Under the pieces are notes generated by a model. That model had not been told where the DNA came from. It ran no database searches and saw nothing but the letters and a program-made list of their open reading frames with translations. The position numbers and the translations under genes are program-made. DNA of 64,000 nt from Symsagittifera roscoffensis. Taxonomy: Eukaryota; Xenacoelomorpha; Acoela; Convolutidae. Of this stretch, positions 1-12,185 are shown piece by piece (position 1 is the stretch's first letter; each line of letters opens with the position of its first letter). The stretch spans positions 47,696,276-47,760,275 of the forward strand of contig NC_087069.1 of assembly GCF_963678635.1 (NCBI RefSeq). The letters are read 5' to 3'.

Positions 1-3000
1 TATTTCAAAAAACCAAAAATTATCTTTGTTTAAAAAACGTTTTTAAACAACTTATCCAGACTTTTGATGATTATACCCATCGAAATTTTGCTGGGCTGTG
101 TAAGAGTCTCATTCATAACTTCCCTACTGATTGCTTCTTTTGCTTTATTGTAATTCTTGATTAAACGAAAAAAAAGAAGTAAAAAGAAAATGAACTGCTT
201 TGGTTCCGAAATCTGCAAAACAATATGCACCATAGTATTTGTGGTAAAACTGTAACCAACTCTTGCTCCATCTCTTTTTGTCTTTATCATCCCACTCCAA
301 TTTGAGAAAAAAAGCGTTTTAAGTTTCAAATTTTGGTTGTTTTTTGTCTAATGAAATTAAATTAGCACTGCAACTACATGTGCATCCTTTATTAAAACGT
401 CACAACTTATTAAAATAAATCTGGAAAAGTTATCAAAAAAGACCATTCTTATGATTCATGAAATGGTTTTTTTTGTAGGTGATCTGATTTTTTGCGCTCA
501 AGTTTTTAGTGTCTGACTATAAAATTTTAGTGTCTGACTTTTTTGCTCCCTTCACTGAGATTGTTGTTCCGACTTTTGAAGAAACTGACGAAAGATTTGC
601 GCTCAGGCTCACGGGGTGTTTTTTTTCTTTGGACAAAACTTAACTTCTTAATTTGCAATTTTGCGGGAAATCTTTTACAGCATTCGAAAGATTTCTTGTT
701 ATGAATGAGATAAATTTTTTAAAAGCTATTTTGTTTTTTTTTGGAAATGTATGGGGTTTTAATTTGCTAATTTGGCAAATTTGGGAAAATTAACAAAGAG
801 TTTATATCATGATTTTAACGTGCAATACAAGCCATGTTAAATATAGTTCCAAATTAAAATCGGCGTGCTGTTTGATCTATTCAAAACTTTGCTATATGCG
901 AAGATATCACTCGTTCTTAACAGACCGTGCGAGCGATGGTTTTCAAAAAGTTCAGAAAAAAAGTTTTGAAATGTTTTCAACTGTTTTTGAAATATTCATG
1001 AATTCTTTAAAAACGAACACTACTTCATAAACTTTAAAAGACAGCCGGAGAACTTTAAATACCTTTTTGTTTCAAAGTTTGAGAGAGTGGTGGGATATTT
1101 GTGCTTTCTAATTGCCTTTGGACTCCAAAACAATTTAGTAGCGATCTAGCGTTCAAATTTGGTATCGTTTTGAGGCCTGTATCTGCAGTTTACTTCCATA
1201 GAGACGCCCGCATTACCCGCAAATCTCTGCGTCATATAAAAAAACAGTTTAACCTGGTAAAGATCGGTCGCATCAAGGCTGAATAAATTTCATTAAATGA
1301 AATAGTAAATTGAACCTCACAAAAGTTTTCCGAAAAGGAAGTCTTTTTGAAATAAGAGAGAGATGAAAAACCTCTCAAAATGAGCATGAAATCATGGACT
1401 GCATGATTTGGTTTTTGAAGACTTTCGCTGAATTATTAACCGTTTTTTATCGTAAAAAAGATTTTAAAATTTTATAAAACTTAAAGATTTAGATTGAATG
1501 CAAAACGTTTCATCATTTGACAGAAAAAAAAACTATTTTAAAGAGTACCAAAAAACGTTTAGTCATAATTCAAGCTGTATTTTTCTGACACTTAACAATG
1601 CAAAGCAGCAAAAACTACAATAAAATCAAAGCATATTATTGCACAAAAATTGGACACTAAAACTGATAAGTTTTTGATAATATTTAATAGACATTGAAAA
1701 TTGTTAAAATTTATTGCTTTTCAACGCTAAAGAACGTTTACAATCACTGTTAATTATGATGCTGATATTTAACGGTGCAAACCCGGCTACTGGCCTAGAA
1801 TGAAAAAATTGATCATGGCTTCGAAGCCTTAGCATGAACTCTGTCTTCAATTACACTGATACTTGTACGCTTTGTACTTCTAGAAACAAAAACAAAAGGA
1901 AAAACAACTGTTTCGAAAAAATGTCTATTGGTTTTTATGTTGAAACTTACGAGTCAATTTTTTAAAAAAACACAGTGGAAATTAAACTAAAATTTAGGCA
2001 AAAATCAAGAAAGACAACATAAAAATTTAATTGGAAACTTCTTTTAACGTGGCGATAATTTGATTTGTTGCAAATTGGCAAAATTTCAAGCTTTTGGCGC
2101 TTTTTCCACTATTTAAATTTTGTTTTTCTGATACTTATTAAAATTTTAATGAATAACAAAGGACACTATCCAATGATTGACAGATAAAAATCAACATTTG
2201 AGAAGCCATCAGCTGATTTGACTTCTGAACCGTCTGAACAATTTATTAGATTTTAGCAGATAATAGTGGAAGTTTCCCAAGTTTCCCAGTTTGGGTTTGA
2301 AAAAATCTGAAGCAAATGCTCGTAAAGCTATAGCCAATTGATCAATTAAGCAATCATGTGATCAAACAACTGGACTTTGGGATCAAAATGGTTTCATTTT
2401 TTTCTTTGATCGCCACACCTGATTGTGTTCAGGCTACTCGCTTCCAAGTTTAGGCGTAAGCAATCGATTATGCCAAAATGGGCAAACAAAGTGGATTTCA
2501 ACTATTATAATCGATTATGATAGATTTTTTATGCACAACATATGAATTGGAAATTGGAATACAATTAATCGGCTATAATCGAGTATAATTTTATCAAAAA
2601 ACAGAAGATCAATAACCGATTAAAATTGGTTAAAATGTAGTATAACTGATTACAATTTGATTTCACAAAAAGAGATAATAATATATTATTTTTAAATTAA
2701 AATCAATTTTTTCTCAATTTTACTAATATTGTTGCTAAAATCAAAAACAATCGATTATTAACGCTTGAAACTAGATTTGGGGTGTTTTAAGTTTTATATT
2801 ATCATTATTGATAGAAAAATCTAAAGACAAATCTGACTATCTCTAATATACGACTAAAAAGATAATTATAATATTATTTCAATCAAACTAAACAAACACT
2901 CGGTTTGACCAAATTAAATTTATTTTTAGCACAAAAAAGGATCCAGACTTTGGTATCAGTTTTGCTAAAATTCAAATATTTCACATAATTCTGAATTGAT

Positions 3001-4004
3001 TTGATTAAACTAATCAAAGTAGTTTGTAAAATTCTAATTGCGGAAAAAAATTTTGAAAAAGAAAACTTAGAATCGAAGATTTTTTTAGTTGAAAGTTATA
3101 AATTTTTTTTACGAAAAAAAAATTGCAACCCGAATAGATAACTTAAAAATAATTTGACACTCGCTGTGATTCAAAATCCCTTTTTTGGACGACTGGAAGA
3201 TCTCTGCGTATGCTAATTAAGCGATTCTAGTCTGTATTATCAAAATTTATGTTTGCGCTTTTGAATCGGTTTTTGCTCTTTTTCTATTTTCAGAACACTT
3301 GAAAGTGGAAAAACTGCTTTTGTTTTCATTTATTAAGAATTTCAGATTGAAGATATTTTTACCAAGTTCGAGCAAATCACATAAATAGCATGAATAGTAA
3401 GTCCACCTTCAAGCAAAAGTCAATTCAAAATTATTTCTGTATTTAAAAAAAAAACGATCCAATCTGAGCTTGAAAGCAGAACAAATCAAAACTTGAGCCG
3501 AAACCATAAAAATTATTCAACAAATTGATAAAAAGTGTTCAATGCACCCGGGTCGAGTTTTTTTGCATAGCATTTTTTATGGAAAACGGCTGAAGGAGCC
3601 TAACTTCTATTACAATTGGTCCCCCATTTGTCACAGAAAAACTAACACAGAAACGCCCAATTAGGAGCCAATTTTTTCAAAACTAGGCTCATTCAGCCCG
3701 TTCAATGAATAATCAAGGAACAAAGTTGAGCTCGTTCAGTTCCTTCTGTACAAAAAAATTCTTCATTAATGGACTCGAGCTGACTCATTGAGTGCACATG
3801 ACCTGTGTACGATCTCTGTTCTACCAAAACGTAGAATTACTGTTTGTTTTGATCTATCAAATTGCATTAGGAACCTGAAGGAGACCAACTTGCTAACAAT
3901 TGAGCTGAATTAGCTCCTTGCGCTAAGATTAATCTCATTCTTTTCTGTTTGCTAAATTTTGGGTTCAGTCAGCCCCATACTAGAAAAAAGGAGCACCAAA
4001 ACGT
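1..4004. other. AT-rich intergenic DNA, no supported gene
   Basis: I see no open frame here with convincing coding character. The short frames around 30-330, 809-1030 and 1101-1286 lack recognisable motifs, and two of them lack a conserved counterpart anywhere in the window. The only structure noted is a diverged dispersed repeat near 2440-2790 (listed separately). Confidence 0.5.
2440..2790. repeat. Diverged member of a dispersed AATCGATTAT-rich repeat
   Basis: This stretch has repeated TATAATCGATTAT-like words, followed by a TTTCA(C)AAAAAGAGA block and a TTTTTTCTCAATTT block. The same blocks occur in the same order near 8880-9180 and 52790-53100, which are the two copies of the segmental duplication. 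This is therefore an independent, older copy of a dispersed repeat. Shorter fragments with the same ATAATCGATTAT word occur near 8270-8430 and 39905-39945. Confidence 0.5.
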
Positions 4005-6650
4005 GAGCCCAATTTGATTTAAAAAATTGAGCTCCATCAGCTCGTTTTGAAGAAAACTGGGCTCAGTCAGCTCGTTTTTTATGAAAATTGGGCTCATTCG
4101 GTTATTTTTGACAAAAACTGGGCTCATTTAGCTTTTTTTGCAAAAATTGGGCTCATTCAGTTTTGATCTTTTTAGACAACAATTGGGCTCATTCAGCTTT
4201 TTTGATGAAGTTGGGCTCATTAAGCTGTTTTTGTTGAAAATGGGGCCCAATCAGCAGTTTTTGACAAAACTGGTCCTACTCAGTTTTTTTTGCTAAATAT
4301 TGGGCGCATTCATCTCGTGTTTGCTACAAATTGAGCTCATTCAGATAATTTTTGTTAACAATTGAGCTCTTTTTGCTCATTTTTGCGAAATACTGGGCTG
4401 ACTTAGATCGTTTTGCTAAATATTGGGCTCATTCAGCTCGTTTTTTCTAAAAACTGGGCTCAGTTAGCTCGTTTTTCTTAAATATAGGACTCATTTGGCT
4501 CATTTTTGCTAGAAATTGTGGTCCTACAGCTATTTTTTTTTACTAAACATTGGGTTCAGTCAGCTCGTTTTTGCTGAACCTTCAGCTCATTTAGCTCCTT
4601 TTTGCTAAAAAGTGGGCCCATTTGGTTCGTTTTTGCTAAATATTGGGCTCAATAGCTCGTTTGTGCTAAATATTGTGGTCATTCAGCTCGTTTTTGCTAA
4701 ATGTTGGGAGCATTCAGCACACTTTTTCTGAATAATGGGCTCATTTGGTTCGTTTTTGCAAATATTGGTATCATTCAGCTCATTTTTGCTGAACATTGGG
4801 TTCATTTAGCTCGTTTTTGCTAAATATTGGGCTCAGTCAGCTCGTTTCTTCTGAAGATTGGGCTCGATTAGCTCCTTTTTGCTAAATACTGGGCTTATTT
4901 ACCGCGTTTTTGCTTACTAGTAGCTCGTTTTTGCTGAACATTGGGCTCATTTAGCTCCTTTTTGCTAAATATTGGCCCTTTTCACCGCGTTTTTGCTAAA
5001 TAGTAGGCTCATTCAGCTCGTTACTGCTAAATTTTGGGCTCATTCAGCTCGTTTTTGCTAAATAATGGGTTCAATCAGCTCGTTTTTGCTGAATACTGGG
5101 CTCCTTTAGCTCCTTTTAGCTAAATATTGGGCTCATTCAGCTCGTTTTTGCTAAATAATGGGTTCAGTCAGCTCGTTTTTGCTGAAATCTTGGGATCATT
5201 TAGCTCCTTTTGGCTAAATATTGGGCTTATTCACCGCGTTTTTGCTAAATATTAGGCTCATTCAGCACGTTTTTTTAAATATTGGGCTCAATTGGCTCGT
5301 TTCTGCTGAAGATTGGGCTCATTTAGCTCCTTTTTGCTAAATATTGGGCTTTTTCACCGCATTTTTGCTAAATAGTAGGCTCACTCAGCTCGTTTTTGCT
5401 GAACATTGGGCTCATTTAGCTCCTTTTTGCTAAATATTGGGCCTTTTCATCGCGTTTTTGCTAAATAGTAGGCTCATTCAGCTCGTTTTGGCTAAATATT
5501 GGGCTTATTCACCGCGTTTTTGCTGAATATTAAGCAAATTCAGCAGGTTTTTTCTAAAGATTGGGCTCATTTGGCTCGTTTTTGCTAATATGGGGCTCAT
5601 TCAACTCGTTTTTGCTAAACAATGGGTTCACTCAGCTCGTTTTCGCTAAATATTAGGCTAAGTTAGCTCTTTTTGGCTAAATATTGGGCTTATTCGCCGC
5701 GTTTTTGCTAAATATTAGGCTCATTCAGCACGTTTTTTCTAAATATTGGGCTCATTTGGCTCGTTTTGCTAAATATTGGGCTCATTCAGCTCGTTGTTGC
5801 TGAAATTGGGCCCCTTTAGCTCGTTTTTGCTAAACATTGGGTTAAGTCAGCTCGTTTTGGCTGAACAATGGGCTCATTTAGCTTCTTTTTGCTAAATATT
5901 GGGCTCATTCACCGCCTTTTTGCTAAATAGTAGCCTCATTCAGCTCGTATTTGCTGAACATTGGGCTCTTTCAGTTCGTTTTTGCTAAACTTTGGGTTCA
6001 GTCAGCTCGTTTTTTCTGAATGTTGGGATCATTTATCTCCTTTTTGCTAAATCTTGGGCTTATTCACTGCGTTTTTGCTAAATAGTAGTCTCATTCAGCT
6101 CGTTTTTGCTAAATATTGGGCTCTTTTAGCTCGTTTTTGCTAAACATTGGGTTCAGTCAGCTCATTTTTTCTGAAGATTGTGCTCATTAAGCTCCTTTTT
6201 GCTAAATAATGGCCTTATTTACCGGGTTGTTGCTTAATAGTAGGCTCATTCAGCTCGTTTTGCTAAATATTGGGCTCTTTCAGCTCGTTTTTGCTAAACA
6301 TTGGCTTCAGTCATCTCGTTTTTTTTTGCAGAATCTTGGGCTCATTTAGCTCCTTTTGGCTTAATATTGGGCTTATTCACCGCGTTTTTGCTAAATATTA
6401 GGCTCTTTCAGCACGTTTTTGCTGAACATTGGGCTCATTTAGCTCCTTTTTGCTAAATATTGGGCCTTTTCATCGCGTTTTTGCTAAATAGTAGGCTCAT
6501 TCAGCTCGTTTTTGCTAAATATTGGGCTCATTTAGCTCCTTTTTGCTAAATATTGGGCCTTTTCATCGCGTTTTTGCTAAATAGTAGGCTCATTCAGCTC
6601 GTTTTTGCTAAATATTGGGCTCATGTAGCTCCTTTTGGCTAAATAAAAGC
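4005..6650. repeat. Large 31-bp satellite array with 93-bp higher-order structure
   Basis: About 85 tandem copies of a 31-bp monomer are visible, built from the words GGGCTCATTCAGCTCG and TTTTTGCTAAATATT. Variants of the monomer recur in fixed order: one with AGCTCC, one with TCACCGCG or TCATCGCG, and one with AATAGTAGGCTC. The AGCTCC variant repeats exactly 93 bp apart at about 5325 and 5418, and again at about 6441 and 6534. This gives a three-monomer higher-order repeat. Monomers at the left edge (4005-4400) are the most degenerate, as expected for a satellite homogenised by unequal exchange in its middle. The spacing is uniform with no unique spacers, so it is not a CRISPR array. Confidence 0.9.
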
Positions 6651-7272
6651 TGCTTTTTCAAATCTTTCTCTAATTACGGCATTTTATATATCATTTTTTT
6701 TCAGTTCCAGGTGTCACTTGAATCAAAATTGATAGCCAACGGATCACCTTGTCATAAGTTTCATTCAAAAAATCTGAAATGTCCCAAAATTATAACCATG
6801 AAGACACAATCGACTGTTGGACTGTCCTGAGTGTAAACTACGACGAATAGAAGTTGCTAAATTAAAAATAAAAGCGTCCGATCAGAATATACGTTTGCTA
6901 CTGAAAAAATTTAAAAAAATAATGGTTGCTTTTATAAGAACAATAGTTTTTTGTTCTATTAATTGAATAAAGTGTGCGCGTTTTTAGAATGAATTTGCAT
7001 TGAGTTAGGAATTTTTTCACATTTTAAAATTGGTCTATCTTTTACATGGAGAAAACTGAGCTATTAAAAAAAGGACCTGAATGAACCTAGCTTCTTAGTA
7101 AATTGGGTTCAACTTTTGGTTCACACGAATTTTGGCTTCCTGTATGAGTTTAGGAAAAGAAAAACGATTTTCATCAGTGGTTTTTGAATTTATTTTTTTT
7201 CCAGTTTGGTTTTTTCCAGACTCTATTTTGCTTAATTCCCGAGTCAACGTTTCTTCGCATTTTTTGACATAG
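6651..7272. other. Intergenic DNA next to the satellite
   Basis: AT-rich sequence in which I see nothing beyond residual GAGCTCATT-like satellite words around 7060-7110. The open frame that runs out of the satellite (6615-6830) begins inside the repeat and is not supported as a gene. Confidence 0.4.
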
Positions 7273-7509
7273 ATTTATCTGTTTGATCTGGTTTTTTGTT
7301 TTGCTTCTTCTGCATGTCTATCATGGGGACAGGCGAATTCATCAGCATTGCTGCTTCTGAACTCTAATGAGTCTGATGTGCCTTCTGGTCCAGATGCCTT
7401 TCTTTTAAGATGGTTTCGCTCTCAAATTGAAACCCGAAACGCCATCCGCGCTGCGATCGGATACCAATATTATTTTCTATGGGATGAAATGATACCATGC
7501 GGTACATAA
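7273..7509 (+). pseudogene. Coding-like fragment, unknown family
   Basis: A frame of 78 codons is open between stops, in a patch of higher GC than its surroundings. The translated end includes RWFRSQIETRNAIRAAIG and a terminal DEMIPCGT. It has mixed charged and aromatic residues rather than the Lys/Asn/Phe bias of the surrounding noise. No start codon is clear and an AG lies upstream of GCGAATTC, so an internal exon or a gene relic are both possible. I do not recognise the family. The fragment at 7622-7915 may belong to the same gene. Confidence 0.25.
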
Positions 7510-7621
7510 CTTAGCTTAAATAGTACCCTAGTCGAAATCCCGCTCAAAAATTGCTTAATATTTGAGATTTTAGTTTGAGCGGTTTTTTTAGCCGGTTGCG
7601 CTCATAAAGCTCATCTGGTAA

Positions 7622-7915
7622 ACAGCAGAAGTAATTTTTGTTGACCGGATTTCTATTGGAAGTACAAAAAATCTGTTGTTCATCTTACTGGAGCCGGCTA
7701 TATTGTGAGAAGAATATTTTCGAAAAGTCTTTTCTTTTTCGAAATATGATTTCTTTTTATTTCGCGAAGACTCCGGTGTTCTTTGCAACTATTTGCTGGC
7801 AAAACTGCGTCTTGCGATATACAACAAAAAACAAGTCAGCCTTTATGTTAATGGAGAGTCTTTCTATACCAAGAAAGGAAAAGGCAAGGTGGCCCAGAAT
7901 AGAAACCCATTATAG
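7622..7915 (+). pseudogene. Coding-like fragment with one in-frame TGA, unknown family
   Basis: There are 97 sense-frame codons between stops, interrupted only by a TGA at 7706-7708. The two halves read naturally as protein: the first contains IFVDRISIGSTKNLLF, the second FREDSGVLCNYLLAKL and KKQVSLYVNGESF. There is no in-frame ATG in the second half. A relic gene or two exons of a spliced gene would both fit. The family is not recognised. The overlapping 110-residue frame at 7638-7970 has poorer composition and is probably a shadow. Confidence 0.3.
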
Positions 7916-9841
7916 CACTTTGAATACTTCTTCTAGCCAAGCGTCTCCAGGATATTACGTTGCATATTAATTTTCGGAAGAAAACTACTTTTTTTCAGAA
8001 GAAACTATGAATTTTTGGTCACAATACGGATCAATTGAGATATAAATTCTGAGCATTATAAAATGCAGATGACTCAGCCGCTGCTGGAAATTTCATGCAG
8101 TTGGCAGAATAGTAAGATTTGTTTTGAATAAATAATCCTGAAAAAGGACACTTTCTACTTGCTTCAAAAATTAAATTTAAAAATCTAAAATCACAATTTG
8201 GAAAAAAAACAGATACATGCAGTTCAGTAATTACGTTACCAAAGGAACCCTCATCCGCGTTTAAGCGTAAGTAATCGACAATAATGGATTTTTATATTAA
8301 TTTTTTGACAATTATAATTGATTATTATCACCAAAATTAGGTGTGTAAATGATTTATAATCGATTTTAATGGTAACTTTTGCCAGGATATTGTAATATCT
8401 GATAATCAATTATAATCTCTTACTTTGCCAACAATTTGTTAGACCAAAGTTTTAAAAATTATTTCCGATGGGTTATTATTTTTTTGTCAATAACAAAGGC
8501 TCTAAAAGTTTCTCACACTTTGGTACATCTGAACACGAAATTTTACCACGAAACAAAAGTTTCATAGAAGCTCTTTCATGTTAGCTGAAAAGTTCGCGCA
8601 TTAGGTGGAAGAAAAATAATCCAAATAAATTATGAAATCAAAGCAATGGGCAAATAGTTTGTTGGTTGGATGAAAAACTTAAAAGGTGCATCATGAAACA
8701 ACTCTAATGGACAAAAATGTGGAAAAAAAATAAGAACGTTATATATTTGGGTTATAAATAATAAGGTTTGGAAGTTCAAAACAGTTACTCATTTTCACAT
8801 GAACCAAAACCTACATAAACATAAAATCTAAGCAATTCAGATGCAAAATCAAAAATAAAATAGTCAAATAAAAAATATTTTAATTGATTAAAATAGATTT
8901 TTGTGTGAATAATTGAATTATAACAGGGGATATAATCGATTGAAAATAACTTATCAAAAAATAGATGGATTAATATGTGTTATATGTAGCGACTTTCTTT
9001 ACCGAAATCATTAACCAATTCAAATATGTTATACTTGATTAGAATTATATTTCAAAAAGAGAGATCTTAATCAATGATTAAAAGATTAAAATCATTTTTT
9101 CTCAATTTCAGTTTGACTGGTATTAATTTCATAATATCGATATGCAGAATAATGAATATATATTTAAATATTCACGCTTGAAAATGGATGCGACAAGGAG
9201 CAAAACATCCATGCGGCCCTGTCGATGCGCAGTACTCCATTAAAAATGACACGTAGAATGCTACTGAATGTTTACCAAAAATTTATAATGCTGAAAATCT
9301 AAGTGTGATTCATAAAATGATAAATTGTTATCTGTTGCAGATGAGAGGAGTAAAAACGCAGCAGAAGCAAACTTTGAATCAGTATAAGAAACAAGCCAAA
9401 GCAAAAAAAAATATATTTAATGCAGACGTCATACAACACTTCTTAAGCAAGAGTTTTCGGTATAGCCTCGACCACTTCTGTAAAAAGAACAGGGTTTTAT
9501 TTCGGCAAATTATTTGCTTCCAGACATTTTTGTCGTTTTTTTCCCTGGCACTTCACATAACTGTCATCACTGGAGCCGAAAATTTCTTCAATTTCTTATA
9601 ATAGCCACAAATAATTTTCGAACTAACAGAACATCGTTGTGGGCAAAAAAAAATTTTCGTCTCGTTCTTTTTTATTTTGAGAAACATGTGTTTGAGTACA
9701 GAGTTGAAATTGCAAGCAAAACCAATTGTTGAAGTTTTAAAAATCAATTTTAACTGCTTTTTTGTTTGCTTGGTTACTACAGCGTGTATTGTGTCAATAG
9801 CTTAAACGTTCTAACTAGAACTGAGTTTGTTTTCAAGTTTT

Positions 9842-10325
9842 TGCGGTTCTGCAATCCAATAATTTTTTACGGTTCTGCAATCCAATAATTTTTTTACGGT
9901 TCTGCAATCCAATATTTTTTTACGGTTCTGCATTCCAATAATTTTTTACGGTCCTGCAACACAATAATTTTTTACGGTTCTGCAATCTAATAATTTTTTA
10001 CGGTTCTGCAATCGAATAATTTTTTACGGTTCTGCAATCCAATAATTTTTTACGGTTCTGCAATCCAATAACTTTTTACGGTTCTGCAATCCAATAACTT
10101 TTTACGGTTCTGCAATCCAATAATTTTTTACGCTTCTGCGATCCAATAATTTTTTACGGTTCTGCAATTCAATAACTTTTTACGGTTCTGCAATCCAATA
10201 AATTTTTACGCTTCTGCGATCCAATAATTTTGTACGGTTCTGCAATCCAATAACTTTTTACGGTTCTGCAATCCAATATTTTTTTACGGTTCTGCAATCC
10301 AATAAGTTTTTCCGGTTCTGCAATC
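9842..10325. repeat. 26-27-bp minisatellite, about 18 copies
   Basis: Tandem copies of ACGGTTCTGCAATCCAATAA followed by a T run, with few substitutions. The array ends at CCGGTTCTGCAATCCTCTC, and the same ending closes the short array in the duplicated copy near 53769-53868. The location is about 2 kb upstream of the caspase start exon. Confidence 0.9.
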
Positions 10326-12185
10326 CTCTCATACAGTTTCCATTGTATCCAATCATGCTAAAACTTCAAAATACTGCAAATTTGTTTTGAGGTAATTTCG
10401 AAGAAATTTATTGCGGTTCTTTGCTGAATAGGAGAGTTGTTGTTTGTCATATTTTTGATTCTTTTTTTTTTCAATAGTAAACATGTTTATCATACAATTT
10501 TCATTCATAAAAACTGAATATAAGCAATTTTTCTATTCAAAAAAAATTCAAAATTGAAGTGTTTTCTTTTGTTTTCATTTTTTTTAAATCAATTTCAATG
10601 TAATTATTTTTCCAAAAAAGTTTTTTGTATGCAAAATTTCAAGTTTTTGTTTTAATGCAATCCAGACTAAGTCTCTTCACAGACTTACATTCTTTTCGAT
10701 TTTAGATATTGACATGTAACCTAAGTGTGTCCAAAAACTAGGCCCAAATTTTCATTGTTATTTTTTGCTTTTCATTTTTTTTCGTATAAAAGTTTGAAAA
10801 ATTGAACAGATTATCTTTACTCGGCAAATATCAATACGTTGTGTTATCTACAACTTTGCTGCTGTTTAACCTATTATTTTTCTCATCTGAGAAAATCTTT
10901 GATTTTGTATTTCAAAACGAAAAACATAACGTGAAACACACAAATAAAATTGTTCTAATCTATGCAAAAAATTTAGTGAAACAATTCTATTAATGTAAAA
11001 AACGCAAAGTCATTTAATTTTTTAATCGTAAAAAACACTGGTCATACAAATCAACTAATGGGAAAAAAGCTCGTCACGCTATTTTCATACATTTTTTTCT
11101 TCTTTAGAAGAGTATGGAAGCGTTTGATGAGGATTTTTTCCATGAGTGACAATTGTATGAGTATGGCATTTTTTGCCGACCCAGGTGTGCATTTTAGAAT
11201 TTTTGAAGACTTTCTGGCCATTCACAATTATGCAGCATTAAATATTAACAATAACGCATCCGAACTAAGAAGTGACGTTTTATTCCTGGAGAATTAGAGT
11301 TGATGAAAAGAGCTGAAATTAGGAAAACTTTCAAGAGATTTTTTCTGTGTGGTATAAGCAGTTTTGTTTTTGTTCCTTAACTAGTGCTACAAAAAAATAC
11401 GTCAATGGTCAATTTTGCTTGAATAAAATACGTGATCTTTTGCCCGAAGTTAATTTTCTACGAGTTATCAAAAGTATATTTAAAAAAAAGCTGTCATCAA
11501 AAAGAAATAATCGTAAGTTCTGCTTCAAACTTTGGGTTCATTAAATTTTTTTTGCATGTTTATGGAATTAATTATCTGTTTCGTTGAAAAAAAAAATTGT
11601 TAAGCAAAGTCGAAACACAGCCACTTCTGGTCCAGATGGTCAAAACATACCGCGACCAAAACGCTCGTGCAGACTTTCAATCGCGAAAGCAAAAACAAAA
11701 CGTTATTAGTTGTTTCTGTAGAATGTGTTCATGCTATTTGTTATCTACAACTTCACAAGATATACCTTTTCTTATATTGATTATGCAGTAATAATAAAAA
11801 TCATCCACTCAATCCAGTAAAACACATAACACGACTTGTTTGTTATTCTCGATTTAGTGGTCGTGTATAGTAGTTGCATCTGAAACTTGTTTTAGAAAAA
11901 AACCGACAAAGATTTTTTCATGATTAAAAATAAATTGTCGTCATTTGAATTCATCATATCTGAATACAGCGCTCTTACTAAACGTTTGGTTTGATTTTAA
12001 ACTGAGAAGCAGTTTGATTTGTGTTTTTCGTGTGACTGAAACAACTCACTCTCAAGTTGTTTGCGTGTTTTAAACTGATACCACTTGTTTTTCTATTAAT
12101 TAAATTGCTGGGCGCGCTTCCGATAAAAACGAGAAAACTAGATATAGTGTATTATCCGATTAAAATTAGATAATCACCGATCATC

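Noticed and set aside
4005-6650. CRISPR-like regular repeat array
   Set aside because: Repeats are head to tail with no unique spacers, monomers diverge gradually, and the genome is eukaryotic; it is a satellite.
9842-10325. Second regular array that could look like CRISPR
   Set aside because: Pure tandem minisatellite of 26-27 bp with no spacers.
9305-11791. Several 60-100-codon ORFs upstream of caspase A
   Set aside because: The homologous region of copy B has stops and indels in these frames, so they are not conserved as coding.
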